Below are positions 54,303 through 63,899 of a stretch of DNA of 64,000 bases, piece by piece. The stretch is taken from assembly GCA_024687125.1 (NCBI GenBank), contig JAILFA010000009.1, positions 62,001 through 126,000 of the forward strand. The letters run 5' to 3'. This DNA is from Lachnospiraceae bacterium (lineage in GTDB: Bacteria; Bacillota; Clostridia; Lachnospirales; Lachnospiraceae). The stretch's first letter is position 1. The number at the start of each line of letters is the position of its first letter. The translations under genes were made by a program, and so were the position numbers. A model generated the notes under the pieces. That model searched no databases. It was not told the origin of the DNA and was given only the letters and a program-made list of their open reading frames with translations.

Positions 54303-54975
54303 CAGTATTTTCTCATCTATTTTATCAGACAGTACTTTCAGCGGAAACGAGTTCGTAATCATTACGATAACCGCATTTTTGTGCGGGCTGATCATCGCAG
54401 GCGGTTATATGATCAAAAACCGATATTCCCGAAGCCTTGTGACCACACTGGTGCTGCTTCCGGCGATCGTGGAGCTGGTCATCATCCTCGTCAACGGAAA
54501 TCTGGGTGCAGGTGTGGCAGTGGCAGGCGCCTTCAGTCTGGTGCGTTTCCGCTCTGCTCCGGGACGCGGTCAGGAGATCACAGGGATCTTTCTCGCAATG
54601 GCAGTCGGATTGGCTGCAGGAATGGGCTATATCGGGATCGCACTGCTGTTCTCCCTGCTGGTGACCGGAGTACATCTGCTTTTGAAATCTGTTCATTTCG
54701 GTTCGGAAAACAAGGGTGTGAAGCAGCTAAAGATCTCAGTTCCCGAAAACCTGGATTATGAGAACAGATTTGACGATGCGTTTCAAAAATACCTCAAGGA
54801 ATACAGCTATGATGACGTACGTACGACAAATATGGGAAGTCTGTACAGGCTCACCTTGAGTGTGGTCATGAAAGATAATGTTTCATCCCGTGAATTCCTG
54901 GATGAATTGAGGACACTTAACGGAAATCTTGATATAAGCCTGGGACGCATGACAGAACCCCAGGAAGCACTGTAA
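54295..54975 (+). CDS. DUF4956 membrane protein
   Basis: 226 residues from ATG 54295, behind AAAGGAGAGG; the track start lies inside the VTC gene. Four hydrophobic spans in residues 18-145, with the conserved GNLGAGVAVAGAFSLVRFRS and FLAMAVGLAAGMGYI, then a cytosolic C-terminal domain of about 80 residues. DUF4956 proteins are regularly found with VTC proteins and are thought to act as their membrane partner. Function not established. Confidence 0.88.
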   Translation: MFNSIFSSILSDSTFSGNEFVIITITAFLCGLIIAGGYMIKNRYSRSLVTTLVLLPAIVELVIILVNGNLGAGVAVAGAFSLVRFRSAPGRGQEITGIFLAMAVGLAAGMGYIGIALLFSLLVTGVHLLLKSVHFGSENKGVKQLKISVPENLDYENRFDDAFQKYLKEYSYDDVRTTNMGSLYRLTLSVVMKDNVSSREFLDELRTLNGNLDISLGRMTEPQEAL

Positions 54976-55023
54976 ACAGCCATGACATGAATGACAATTT
55001 CGGATAACGAGGAGGAAAATGAT

Positions 55024-56403
55024 ATGCGTAAAGGAATGATCATTGCAATGCTTTCTGCGGCTCTGGTATTATCAGCCTGCGGACAGGAAACATCAAAAAC
55101 TGCTGAAACAGAAGTGCCGGTGATACAGACCGAAAGCTATGAGGTTTCCGTGGAACAGCTGGACAGCAGTATAAACGGTAAAGATTCTGAAAAGAGCGTA
55201 GAGATCGACGCGAGTGATCTTTTTACTGACAGGGATATGCAGCAGACGCCTGATCTTGCGGATGCAGAGTATATTAACGTTTCGAGCGGAAAGGATATCA
55301 CGATCGATTCGGAAGGAATCTATGTACTGAGCGGGAATGCGAAAAACGTTACAGTTATTGTTGAAGCAGATGATAAGGACAAGATCCAGCTTGTACTGAA
55401 CGGGATGAAGATATCTAATTCCGACGAACCCTGCATTTATGTAAAGAATGCTGATAAAGTGTTTGTGACCTCCGCTGCGGATGATAATGAGCTCAGTGTG
55501 AGCGGAAGTTTTTCTTCCGATGGTGATACCAATACGGATGCAGCGATCTTTTCAAAGGATGACCTGGTGTTGAACGGAACAGGCGTCCTGAAGATCAGTT
55601 CGTCCGACAATGGGATATCCGGCAAGGATGATATCAAGGTAACCGGCGGAACGATTGAGATCGCATGCACAGGCAGTGCCATCGAAGCGCATGATGAGAT
55701 CCTGATCGCAGACGGGACCATTGAGATCACAGCCTGCAACGACGGCCTCCATGCAGAAGATGACGACGATGATACTGCGGGATCCATCTATATAGGCGGC
55801 GGGTCAATGAAGATCAACGCTGATGATGACGCAATACACGCAACAACGACCGTGACGATCGATGATGGTGATATTGTCCTGACTGCAGCAGAGGGGATCG
55901 AAGGAACACAGATCGTGATCAACGGCGGTAATATTGATATCACAGCATCGGATGACGGAATCAATTCAGCTCAGAAATCGTCTTCTCTTAAACCGCTGTT
56001 CGAAATGAACGGAGGGAATGTAAGCATAACGATGGGTGCAGGAGATACAGACTGTGTTGATTCGAACGGGGATATCGTGATCAATGGCGGTACGATCAGC
56101 ATTTCAGGCCAGTCTACCTTCGACTATGACGGGAATGCGGAATATAACGGCGGCACGATCATTGAAAACGGAGTGCAGACAAATACGATCACAAATCAGG
56201 TATTCGAAGGCCACGGAGGAAGAGGCGGCATGGGAACGCAGAACGGCAGTGAACGAAATGAAGGCGACAGAGGACCGCAGGGCGGTAATGAAGGAAATGG
56301 AGAGCAATGGGGCAGGAAAGACTTTGAGGGCATGCCGCCTGAAGGTAATGGAAGAGAGCAAAAAGGACATGGCGGACGCCGACCGGAAAACAGACAGCAG
56401 TGA
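55024..56403 (+). CDS. Carbohydrate-binding domain lipoprotein (Cthe_2159-like)
   Basis: 459 residues from ATG 55024 behind GAGGAGG. Lipoprotein signal: hydrophobic stretch and lipobox LVLSACG with Cys20. The body is a parallel beta-helix with Asp/Asn-rich turns (ISSSDNGISGKDDIKVTGGTI, then DGLHAEDDDDDTAG), typical of the carbohydrate-binding domain family of Cthe_2159, which binds acidic polysaccharide with calcium. The last 65 residues are Gly/Glu/Arg-rich low-complexity sequence. In related operons a CotH kinase is often present; none is seen here. Probably surface-exposed. Confidence 0.85.
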   Translation: MRKGMIIAMLSAALVLSACGQETSKTAETEVPVIQTESYEVSVEQLDSSINGKDSEKSVEIDASDLFTDRDMQQTPDLADAEYINVSSGKDITIDSEGIYVLSGNAKNVTVIVEADDKDKIQLVLNGMKISNSDEPCIYVKNADKVFVTSAADDNELSVSGSFSSDGDTNTDAAIFSKDDLVLNGTGVLKISSSDNGISGKDDIKVTGGTIEIACTGSAIEAHDEILIADGTIEITACNDGLHAEDDDDDTAGSIYIGGGSMKINADDDAIHATTTVTIDDGDIVLTAAEGIEGTQIVINGGNIDITASDDGINSAQKSSSLKPLFEMNGGNVSITMGAGDTDCVDSNGDIVINGGTISISGQSTFDYDGNAEYNGGTIIENGVQTNTITNQVFEGHGGRGGMGTQNGSERNEGDRGPQGGNEGNGEQWGRKDFEGMPPEGNGREQKGHGGRRPENRQQ

Positions 56404-56453
56404 TCACTCGGGGCAGTGATTTCCGGGATCGCTGATACAGAAAGGGTCAGAAA

Positions 56454-57317
56454 GTGAAGAACAGAACGACGATCGTGTTCAGCCTGATATATGGTGTTTT
56501 ACTTGCGGGGCTTGCTGCCTATGTGCTGCTGGACAGCTTTGTGATACCGCACAGATATGCTTCTGTTAAAAAGACATATGCTGTTGAAACGGAAGACAGC
56601 GGGGCGACAGCTTCCGACGGGGTAGAGATCACGCTGAAGGAATACCGGGTAAATGATACCAATGTTTATGTGGCCGATGTGAGGATCGATTCGGCTGACC
56701 ATTTAAAAACAGCTCTGGCGGAGGATACCTATGGAAGGAATATCAAAGAGGATACATCCGTCATTGCCAGTGATCATGGCGCTGTTCTGGCGATCAACGG
56801 CGATTTTTACGGAAGCAGGCAGAGCGGTTATGTCATACGTGAAGGCGTGCTGTACAGAGATAAAAAGAAAAGCGGTAATGAAGACCTTGTTGTTCTGAAG
56901 AGCGGAGAATTCCTGATCATCAATGAAGACGATGTCAGCGCACAGGAGCTTCTGGACATGGGAGCGCAGCAGATATTTTCGTTCGGCCCGGCACTTGTTA
57001 TAGACGGCGAGATTTCCGTGGATCCCAGGGAAGAAGTCGGAAAAGCCATGCACAGCAATCCCAGAACTGCGATCGGAGTGATCGATGATCTTCATTATGT
57101 TTTTGTCGTAGCTGACGGCAGAACATCTGACAATGAAGGACTGACGCTCCGTGAGCTTGCGGATTTCATGAAGGATCTCGGCGTAGAGACAGCATACAAT
57201 CTGGACGGCGGCGGATCATCTGCCATGGTCTATCAGGGTGAGATCGTCAACAATCCGACGACCGGAGGAAGAAGGATCGGTGAAAGGAGCGTGAGTGATA
57301 TTGTCTATATCAGATGA
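56454..57317 (+). CDS. Phosphodiester glycosidase (NAGPA domain) family protein
   Basis: 287 residues, GTG start behind AAAGGG. An N-terminal signal anchor (residues 7-27) puts the domain outside the membrane. NAGPA domain features: AINGDFYGSRQSGYVIR, NPRTAIGVID, FVVADGRTSDNEGLTLREL, YNLDGGGSSAMVY and the C-terminal RSVSDIVYI. The mammalian relative removes N-acetylglucosamine from phosphodiesters; in bacteria the target is likely an exopolysaccharide or wall polymer. Its 3' end overlaps the next gene by 23 bp. Confidence 0.87.
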   Translation: MKNRTTIVFSLIYGVLLAGLAAYVLLDSFVIPHRYASVKKTYAVETEDSGATASDGVEITLKEYRVNDTNVYVADVRIDSADHLKTALAEDTYGRNIKEDTSVIASDHGAVLAINGDFYGSRQSGYVIREGVLYRDKKKSGNEDLVVLKSGEFLIINEDDVSAQELLDMGAQQIFSFGPALVIDGEISVDPREEVGKAMHSNPRTAIGVIDDLHYVFVVADGRTSDNEGLTLRELADFMKDLGVETAYNLDGGGSSAMVYQGEIVNNPTTGGRRIGERSVSDIVYIR

Positions 57318-57708
57318 CAAAACAGCAAATCCTGTAAAAATGACTGACGGCTGCATGGCCGCAGCGTTGATAACGGCTGTGTTCGGCATGGTCTATGAAT
57401 CTTTCAGTTTCGGGGTTTTCTCCTTTGCCATGATCTATGCATTCTTGATCTTTGCTTTCGGCGGTGTGTTATTCTGGAGGCTGGTCGGCCGAAAAAGAAG
57501 TTCTGTGCCGGCCATGGCAGCCTGTATCTGGAACGCCGGACTGGCGACTCTGACAGTCGGCTGTATTCTGAAAGGCGTATTGGACATCTATGGCTCCTCC
57601 AACAGCCTTCTGATCATCTTCCCGATATTGGGCGCTGCGGATCTTGTGATCGGCGGATGCATCATGCTGTTCAGGATCAGCAATACATCGCAGCAGAAAA
57701 CCGATTGA
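57295..57708 (+). CDS. Small membrane protein of unknown function
   Basis: 137 residues, GTG start 6 nt behind AAAGGAG within the NAGPA gene. Four hydrophobic spans with short loops (CMAAALITAVFGMVYESFSF first), no recognised family. Last gene of the VTC operon. No intrinsic terminator is evident behind it. Confidence 0.65.
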   Translation: MILSISDDKTANPVKMTDGCMAAALITAVFGMVYESFSFGVFSFAMIYAFLIFAFGGVLFWRLVGRKRSSVPAMAACIWNAGLATLTVGCILKGVLDIYGSSNSLLIIFPILGAADLVIGGCIMLFRISNTSQQKTD

Positions 57709-57776
57709 CTCATTTCGAGATAACTCAATTTGCGGTCAGTCGCTCACGTCTTCTATATCCACTCACCCTTTTTCTG

Positions 57777-57805
57777 TTGAAATACACCTCATAGTGTGCT
57801 ATCAT
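57777..57805 (+). promoter_or_regulatory. Promoter of radC-mre operon
   Basis: TTGAAA (57777-57782), 17-bp spacer, TATCAT (57800-57805) with TG upstream (TGCTATCAT). It leaves a leader of about 45 nt to the radC ATG at 57860, which has AAAGGAA as ribosome site. Confidence 0.75.
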
Positions 57806-57859
57806 ATATGTTCCGAAACCATGCCGGTCTGACTGCCCGGAGCGCGGAAAGGAACGGAT

Positions 57860-58612
57860 ATGGCTAAGGAAACAGGACACTCGCTGACCTTTATGATCAG
57901 TGAAGGCAAACTGGACAGGGAGATGCTTCCCTATGAAAAGTTTAAGGATCTCGGACCGCAGGCACTGACAGACGCTGAACTCCTTGCGGTGATCATCCGG
58001 ACCGGTGCCGGAGGGATCACACCGATGGAGATCGGCAGGCGGATTCTCGGTCGGGGAGGCGGAAACAGACAGGGCTTATCCAGCCTGTATCAGATGAGCG
58101 TGAGGGATCTGGAACAGATCCCGGGGATCGGTGAAGTAAAGGCTGTACAGCTCAAATGCATCGCCGAACTCTCCAACAGGATCGTGCGTGAGAGGACAGT
58201 CAGGAACTTAAGTTTTCTTTCCCCCAGAAGGATCGCCGAACACTATATGGAACAGCTTCGGCATGAGGAGAGTGAACAGGTGCTCCTGCTTTCGCTGAAC
58301 TCCCGAATGAAGCTGATCGCAGAAAGAGTTGTTTTCGTCGGTACGGTGAACCGTTCTCCAGCCTCACCGAGAGAGATCTTTCTGGAAGCGCTGCGGCACG
58401 GAGCGGTCAATATCATCGTGCTGCACAACCATCCCGGAGGTGATCCGATGCCGAGCGGAGAGGATGTCCGTTTTACAAGGGCTCTTCGTGCGTCCGGCGA
58501 GATGATCGGGATCCGGCTTGCGGATCATCTGATCATCGGCGACAAGTGTTACTTCAGTTTTAAGGAACAGGGGTATCTGGAGGATGATATCCCGGAAGGG
58601 GGAAGCGCATGA
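57860..58612 (+). CDS. radC: RadC family JAB-domain protein
   Basis: 250 residues. N-terminal helix-hairpin-helix region (DLEQIPGIGEVKAVQLKC, near residue 90) and a C-terminal JAB/MPN domain with the metal motif HNHPGGDPMPSGED (HxH...S..D) near residue 190. Named as a DNA repair protein, but its role in repair is doubted; the domain suggests a metal-dependent hydrolase. Placement before mreB is common in Firmicutes. Overlaps mreB by ATGA. Confidence 0.93.
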   Translation: MAKETGHSLTFMISEGKLDREMLPYEKFKDLGPQALTDAELLAVIIRTGAGGITPMEIGRRILGRGGGNRQGLSSLYQMSVRDLEQIPGIGEVKAVQLKCIAELSNRIVRERTVRNLSFLSPRRIAEHYMEQLRHEESEQVLLLSLNSRMKLIAERVVFVGTVNRSPASPREIFLEALRHGAVNIIVLHNHPGGDPMPSGEDVRFTRALRASGEMIGIRLADHLIIGDKCYFSFKEQGYLEDDIPEGGSA

Positions 58613-59619
58613 GCGCTAATACGTTTGGTATCGATCTGGGGACAGGCAATATCAAGATCTATGACCGCAGTGCCGACGGCGTGATCGTCGAAAAGAACAT
58701 GATCGCGATCAAAAACAAGACCGATGTGTTTGCCTACGGCAATGCCGCTTACGATATGTATGAAAAGGCTCCGAGTAATATCAAGATCTCTTATCCCTTA
58801 TCCGGCGGTGTGATCGCAGATATCAACCATATGGAAACTCTGGTGCGGATGTTCATCACCGCACAGATGCGCGGTCAGCCGAAGTCCGTGGATGTCTATG
58901 TCGCGATACCGCATGATGTCACTGAGGTCGAACGCAAGGCATTCCGCGATCTGATCCAGGACAGCAATGTCCGTGCAAAAGAGATCCGTCTTGTCGAAAA
59001 AGCGCTCGCTGACGGTTTGGGAATGGATATCGATGTCATGAACTCTCAGGGCGTCCTGATCGTGGATGTCGGCTTCGATACGACCGAGATTTCTGTCCTT
59101 TCCCTGGGCGGTATCGTGATCAGCAAACTCATGAAGATCGCCGGACGACAGTTCGATGATACGATCCGCAGTACCGTACGCCGCGAGCTTTCCCTAATCA
59201 TCGGTGAAAAGACAGCAGAAAACCTCAGGATCTCCCTGCAGGATCTGTATAAGGAGAACCGGGATGCCGTGATCTACGGGCGCGACATTGTCACCGGTCT
59301 ACCGGTGGAGCGTCAGATCCAGCCTTCGATCATCACACATTCTCTGACGGATGATTTTGATCAGATCCTGGATATGATCAAAGCGACACTGGAAAGGACT
59401 CCGCCGGAACTTGCGGCCGATATCTATAAGCACGGCATTTACCTCACCGGCGGTGCTTCGCAGACAAAGAATCTGGCACAGCACATTTCGGACGGTGTTT
59501 CTCTAAATGTCAACCTTGCAGAAATGCCTATTGCTTCAGTTTCGATGGGACTTGCGCGGATCATCCGCGAAAGCGCTTTCCGTTCGCTGGCCTATGACAT
59601 CGAAAGCAGTTATCGATGA
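58609..59619 (+). CDS. mreB: Rod shape-determining protein MreB/Mbl
   Basis: 336 residues. Actin-like filament protein under the membrane that steers the elongation wall synthases. Phosphate-1 motif GIDLGTGNIKIY at residues 7-18, PLSGGVIADINHME, VAIPHDVTEVERKA, phosphate-2 VDVGFDTTEISV near residue 150, and adenosine motif LTGGASQTKNLA near residue 285. Overlaps radC and mreC by ATGA. First of the mreBCD set. Confidence 0.93.
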   Translation: MSANTFGIDLGTGNIKIYDRSADGVIVEKNMIAIKNKTDVFAYGNAAYDMYEKAPSNIKISYPLSGGVIADINHMETLVRMFITAQMRGQPKSVDVYVAIPHDVTEVERKAFRDLIQDSNVRAKEIRLVEKALADGLGMDIDVMNSQGVLIVDVGFDTTEISVLSLGGIVISKLMKIAGRQFDDTIRSTVRRELSLIIGEKTAENLRISLQDLYKENRDAVIYGRDIVTGLPVERQIQPSIITHSLTDDFDQILDMIKATLERTPPELAADIYKHGIYLTGGASQTKNLAQHISDGVSLNVNLAEMPIASVSMGLARIIRESAFRSLAYDIESSYR

Positions 59620-60509
59620 GTCCTGTTGTAGAAAAAAAAGAAAGGGTCAGATTCAGGATCCCTTCGCAGTATGTTCTCTTTTTACTGTCTCTTCTGTCGG
59701 TCGCCCTTATGCTTGTCACATCGGCGACCGATGTGATGAATACGAGTTTTTTTACATCACTTGAGAGCACACTGGCTCCTCTGCAGAAGGGACTGACAAA
59801 TGCCGGAAATTTTCTCAAGGAACGCGGCGACGCGCTGAAGAACATCCGGACGCTCGAACAGGAAAACGAAGAGTTAAGACGCCAGATTGACGCACTGCAG
59901 ACGGAGAATATCTATCTTCAGCAGGAGGAGTATGAGCTGTCCTCTTTGCGTCAGCTCTATGAGCTGGATGCGCAGTATCAGGATTATGAAAAGACCGGTG
60001 CCAGGATCATTGCCAAAGACGCCGGAAACTGGTATCACAGTTTTCTGATCGACAAGGGCACGGATGACGGTCTGGCGATCGACATGAACGTGATCGCGGG
60101 GTCCGGACTTGTCGGCAGGATCAGCGCCGTAGGCGAGGGTTGGGCCCGTGTACAGACCATCATCGCGGATAATTCTTCCGTGTCCGGTATGGTTCTTTCT
60201 TCTTCCGACAATCTGATCGTCACAGGTTCTCTCGAGATGTATCAGAACGGAAAGATCTCTTTTTCCAAGCTTGTTGATCCCGCGGACCGCGTCGCAGTCG
60301 GCGACAAGATCGTAACGAGCAACATCAGCGACAAGTATCTTCCCGGCATTCTCATCGGATATATCAGCAAGGTGGACCTGGATGCCAACAACCTGACAAA
60401 ATCGGGAGAACTGACACCGGCCACCGATTTTGAACATCTTTCTGAGGTTCTTGTCATCACGACACAGAAGAGCGAGTACGAGCAGTCAGAAAAAGGAGTC
60501 ACAAAGTGA
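59616..60509 (+). CDS. mreC: Rod shape-determining protein MreC
   Basis: 297 residues. One membrane helix (about residues 15-35), then a coiled coil (NIRTLEQENEELRRQIDALQ, about residues 68-105) and the outer beta-barrel domain with IIAKDAGNWYHSFLIDKG and GSGLVGRISAVGEGWARVQT. Links MreB filaments to PBP2 outside the membrane. Length is normal. Overlaps mreB by ATGA and mreD by 4 bp. Confidence 0.94.
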   Translation: MSPVVEKKERVRFRIPSQYVLFLLSLLSVALMLVTSATDVMNTSFFTSLESTLAPLQKGLTNAGNFLKERGDALKNIRTLEQENEELRRQIDALQTENIYLQQEEYELSSLRQLYELDAQYQDYEKTGARIIAKDAGNWYHSFLIDKGTDDGLAIDMNVIAGSGLVGRISAVGEGWARVQTIIADNSSVSGMVLSSSDNLIVTGSLEMYQNGKISFSKLVDPADRVAVGDKIVTSNISDKYLPGILIGYISKVDLDANNLTKSGELTPATDFEHLSEVLVITTQKSEYEQSEKGVTK

Positions 60510-61027
60510 AGCGTTTTCTTGTCATGCTGTTTCTGCTCATTGCCGCTTTTCTGCTGCAGTGCACACTGTGCAGATCTATCCTTGCTTTTTCCGGGATCGC
60601 CCCGAATATCATCCTGGTCTTTATCGTTTCCTTCGCACTTGTACACGGAGATATGACAGGACTTCTTCTCGGCTTCTTTTCGGGGATCATGCTGGATCTC
60701 GTATTTGGCGACATGATCGGACTGTACGCGCTGATCTACATGTTTGTCGGTTTTGTCTTCGGAAAGTTTTACGAGAGTTACTCTCCGGAAAAGCTTCTTC
60801 CTTCAATCTCTCTGATCGCACTGAGCAATCTGATCCTGGGACTGGTCTGCTATATCTTTCTGTTCATGCTGCGTTCCAGGCTGCATTTTGAATTCTACCT
60901 GCTGCATATCATTCTGCCGGAGGTGATCTATACGACAGTGATCTCACTGATCCTGTATCCGGCATTTTACTTTATCAACGAGGCGCTGACCGCCGACGAA
61001 CAGAGGAGGGCCAGAAAGTTTGTTTAG
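60506..61027 (+). CDS. mreD: Rod shape-determining protein MreD
   Basis: 173 residues, GTG start behind AAAGGAG. Five or six hydrophobic spans with short loops; LVHGDMTGLLLGFFSGIMLDLVFGD holds the typical Gly/Asp-containing turn of MreD. Integral membrane partner of MreC in the elongation complex. Overlaps the PBP2 gene by 8 bp. Confidence 0.92.
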   Translation: MKRFLVMLFLLIAAFLLQCTLCRSILAFSGIAPNIILVFIVSFALVHGDMTGLLLGFFSGIMLDLVFGDMIGLYALIYMFVGFVFGKFYESYSPEKLLPSISLIALSNLILGLVCYIFLFMLRSRLHFEFYLLHIILPEVIYTTVISLILYPAFYFINEALTADEQRRARKFV

Positions 61028-63875
61028 AGAGCTTCTTCTCCGTTTTCTTCGGTTCATACGTACCAGACTTTTCTTTCTGATCCTGCTTGTCACGGCGATG
61101 GCAGGACTGCTGATCTATCGCATTTTTGATCTGCAGATCGTTCACGGCGCTGATTATCTGGATTCCTTCCAGCTGCTCATCAAGAAGCAGCGCTCGATCC
61201 CCGGATCCAGAGGCAAGATCTATGACAGGAACGGGAATCTGCTGGCCTATAACGAGCTTTCGAATTCCGTGACGATAGAAGATATCTATGAAAGCGGAAA
61301 ACAGCGCAATAAAACGATCAATGATACGATCCTGACGCTGATCGATATCCTGAACAAAAACGGCGATGATGTCATTATGGATCTGCCTATCAACATCGAA
61401 GATGATGCTTATGTCTTTACGGTGAGCGGGACGTCGCTCCTGAGATTTCTGGCGGATGTATACGGCAACGCCAAGGTCGATGATCTCGCATACGAAAACC
61501 GGATCAAGACGGCCGGTCAGGTCATGGATGATCTCTGTACCACCTTTGGACTCGGAGAATACCTGGATCCGGATAACCGAAAGGATTTCCAGCCCGGGGC
61601 CGGCGTTGACAAGCAGCACGCACTCCGTGTCATCGGGATCCGATATAAAATGAACCTCAACAGTTATCAGAAATATATCACCACGACGGTCGCGGAGCGT
61701 GTATGCGCGAAATCCGTTGCCGATGTCATGGAAAACTATGACGCGCTGCCCGGCATCTCGATCACGGAGGAGATGGCAAGAACCTATATCGACGCCAAGT
61801 ACTTTTCACAGATCATCGGATACACCGGAAAGATCTCGCAGGAGGAACTGCCGCAGCTTCAGGAGTCTAATCCGGCTTACGACAACAATGATACAGTCGG
61901 CAAGACCGGTATTGAACAGTCAATGGAGCTGGAGCTTCAGGGCGTCAAGGGATCGGAAACGATCTTCGTCGATAAGATGGGCCAGGTCATTGAGATCAGC
62001 GAACAGACCGATCCGTCTGCCGGTAACGACATCTATCTGACCCTCGACAAGGATCTGCAGAAAGCCGCCTATAATATTCTGGAAGAGCGCCTGGCAGGTA
62101 TCATCATCGCCAAGCTGCAGAATATCCACTCCTATACGCCCGATACCGCTCCGATCGGTTCCAAGATGATGATCCCGATCTACGATGTTTATTACGCGCT
62201 TTTCAACAATAATGTGATCAACACCTCGCATTTTCGGGCGAGTGATGCCGGAGAAGCCGAACGTGCTGTCCTGGAGCAGTATGAGATCAAAAAGGAGAGA
62301 GTGCAGGAAGCGCTTCGCAGGGAACTCTTTGAAGACCTGACACCATACGATCAGCTCTCTTATGAATTCCAGGTTTACGAGAGCCTGATCGTTCAGCTTC
62401 TCTATGACAACGGGATCATCGACAGCACGCTGATTAACCGCGATGATCCCACATACATTGCCTGGGTACAGGATGAGACGATCTCTCTCGGAGAATACCT
62501 CCGCTATACGGTCACACAGAACTGGGTAGATGTATCAAAACTCCCTCTTGATAACCAGTATTCCGATTCTGATCAGATTTATGAAAAGGTTGTTGACAAG
62601 CTGTTTGAAAGACTCGACAACAGTCATGAGTTTGAGAAGAGACTGTATAAGTTCATGCTCAATTCCGATCAGATCTCCGGAGCACAGATCTGCGATATTC
62701 TGATCGAGCAGAAGCTCGTCGTCCTCTCGGAATCCGAGGCCTCCCTCTGGGAGAGGCGAGGCGAATCCGCCTATACCTTCATGAGCAACAGGATCAGGCA
62801 GCTTGATATCACCCCTGCGCAGCTTGCGCTGGATCCCTGTACCGGTTCGATCGTGATCACGGATGTCAATACCGGTGATGTTCTGGCCCTTGTTTCCTAT
62901 CCGAGCTACGACAACAACCTGATGGCCAACGGTGTTGATGCCGAATACTTTTCCAAGATCCGAATGGATCTTACGAACCCGCAGTACAATTACGCGACGC
63001 AGCAGCGCACAGCGCCGGGGTCCACCTATAAGATGGTCTCCGCGACTGCCGGTCTCATGGAAGGAGTCGTTACGACCGCTTCTCATACAACATGTGTCGG
63101 CACTTTTGACAAGGTGTTCCCGGAGCCCAAGTGCTGGATCTCACCCGGCGCACATGGGTCGCTCAATGTGACCGGTGCGATCAAGAATTCCTGCAACTAT
63201 TTCTTTTATGAGATCGGATATGATCTCGGACTGAACGGAGAGAACTACTCTTCGGATCTCGGTATCAGGAGGCTTGCGAAGTACGCTGATCTCTACGGCC
63301 TTTCCGAAAAATCAGGCATCGAGATCAATGAGAATGAACCGCAGGTATCGGATCAGGATTCGGTGCGTTCCGCGATCGGACAGGGAACCAATTCCTTTAC
63401 AACGGTTGGACTTGCGCGCTATGTGACAACTGTTGCGAACAGCGGTACCTGCTACTATCTGACGCTCATCGACAAGGTTGTGGATGCAGACGGAAGATTG
63501 TTATACAATAACAGTGCGGAGATCCGAAACCAGGTCTCGATCGATTCCTCCTACTGGGATGCGATCCACGCAGGAATGCACCAGGTTGTGGAAAACATGA
63601 AGTACTATGATGGTTTTCCCGTACAGGTCGCCGGCAAGACCGGAACCGCACAGGAATCCCGCTCCAGGCCGAACCATGCGCTCTTTGTCTGCTATGCGCC
63701 GTATCACAGCCCGGAGATCGCCGTAGCGACACGAATCGCTTACGGGTATACTTCCAGTTACGCGGCGCAGATTACCAAGGATGTGCTCGCCTGGTATTAT
63801 GACCCCAAGAATTCCGAGGAGATCATCACCGGAACCGCACAGGAGCTGATCGGAGGCGAAGCAAACGCCGACTGA
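61020..63875 (+). CDS. mrdA: Penicillin-binding protein 2 (elongation transpeptidase)
   Basis: 951 residues, TTG start 10 nt behind GAGGAGG. One N-terminal membrane helix (residues 14-36), dimerisation region with RSIPGSRGKIYDRNG, and a C-terminal transpeptidase with SxxK in APGSTYKMVSA, SxN in KNSCNYF and KTG in AGKTGTAQES. It cross-links new peptidoglycan with RodA during elongation. It is about 300 residues longer than the E. coli enzyme; the extra sequence (about residues 355-600, highly charged and helical) sits between the dimerisation and transpeptidase parts, as in other clostridial PBP2 proteins. Confidence 0.93.
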   Translation: MFRELLLRFLRFIRTRLFFLILLVTAMAGLLIYRIFDLQIVHGADYLDSFQLLIKKQRSIPGSRGKIYDRNGNLLAYNELSNSVTIEDIYESGKQRNKTINDTILTLIDILNKNGDDVIMDLPINIEDDAYVFTVSGTSLLRFLADVYGNAKVDDLAYENRIKTAGQVMDDLCTTFGLGEYLDPDNRKDFQPGAGVDKQHALRVIGIRYKMNLNSYQKYITTTVAERVCAKSVADVMENYDALPGISITEEMARTYIDAKYFSQIIGYTGKISQEELPQLQESNPAYDNNDTVGKTGIEQSMELELQGVKGSETIFVDKMGQVIEISEQTDPSAGNDIYLTLDKDLQKAAYNILEERLAGIIIAKLQNIHSYTPDTAPIGSKMMIPIYDVYYALFNNNVINTSHFRASDAGEAERAVLEQYEIKKERVQEALRRELFEDLTPYDQLSYEFQVYESLIVQLLYDNGIIDSTLINRDDPTYIAWVQDETISLGEYLRYTVTQNWVDVSKLPLDNQYSDSDQIYEKVVDKLFERLDNSHEFEKRLYKFMLNSDQISGAQICDILIEQKLVVLSESEASLWERRGESAYTFMSNRIRQLDITPAQLALDPCTGSIVITDVNTGDVLALVSYPSYDNNLMANGVDAEYFSKIRMDLTNPQYNYATQQRTAPGSTYKMVSATAGLMEGVVTTASHTTCVGTFDKVFPEPKCWISPGAHGSLNVTGAIKNSCNYFFYEIGYDLGLNGENYSSDLGIRRLAKYADLYGLSEKSGIEINENEPQVSDQDSVRSAIGQGTNSFTTVGLARYVTTVANSGTCYYLTLIDKVVDADGRLLYNNSAEIRNQVSIDSSYWDAIHAGMHQVVENMKYYDGFPVQVAGKTGTAQESRSRPNHALFVCYAPYHSPEIAVATRIAYGYTSSYAAQITKDVLAWYYDPKNSEEIITGTAQELIGGEANAD

Positions 63876-63899
63876 TCCCTGCACCACGAAAGAAGAGTT

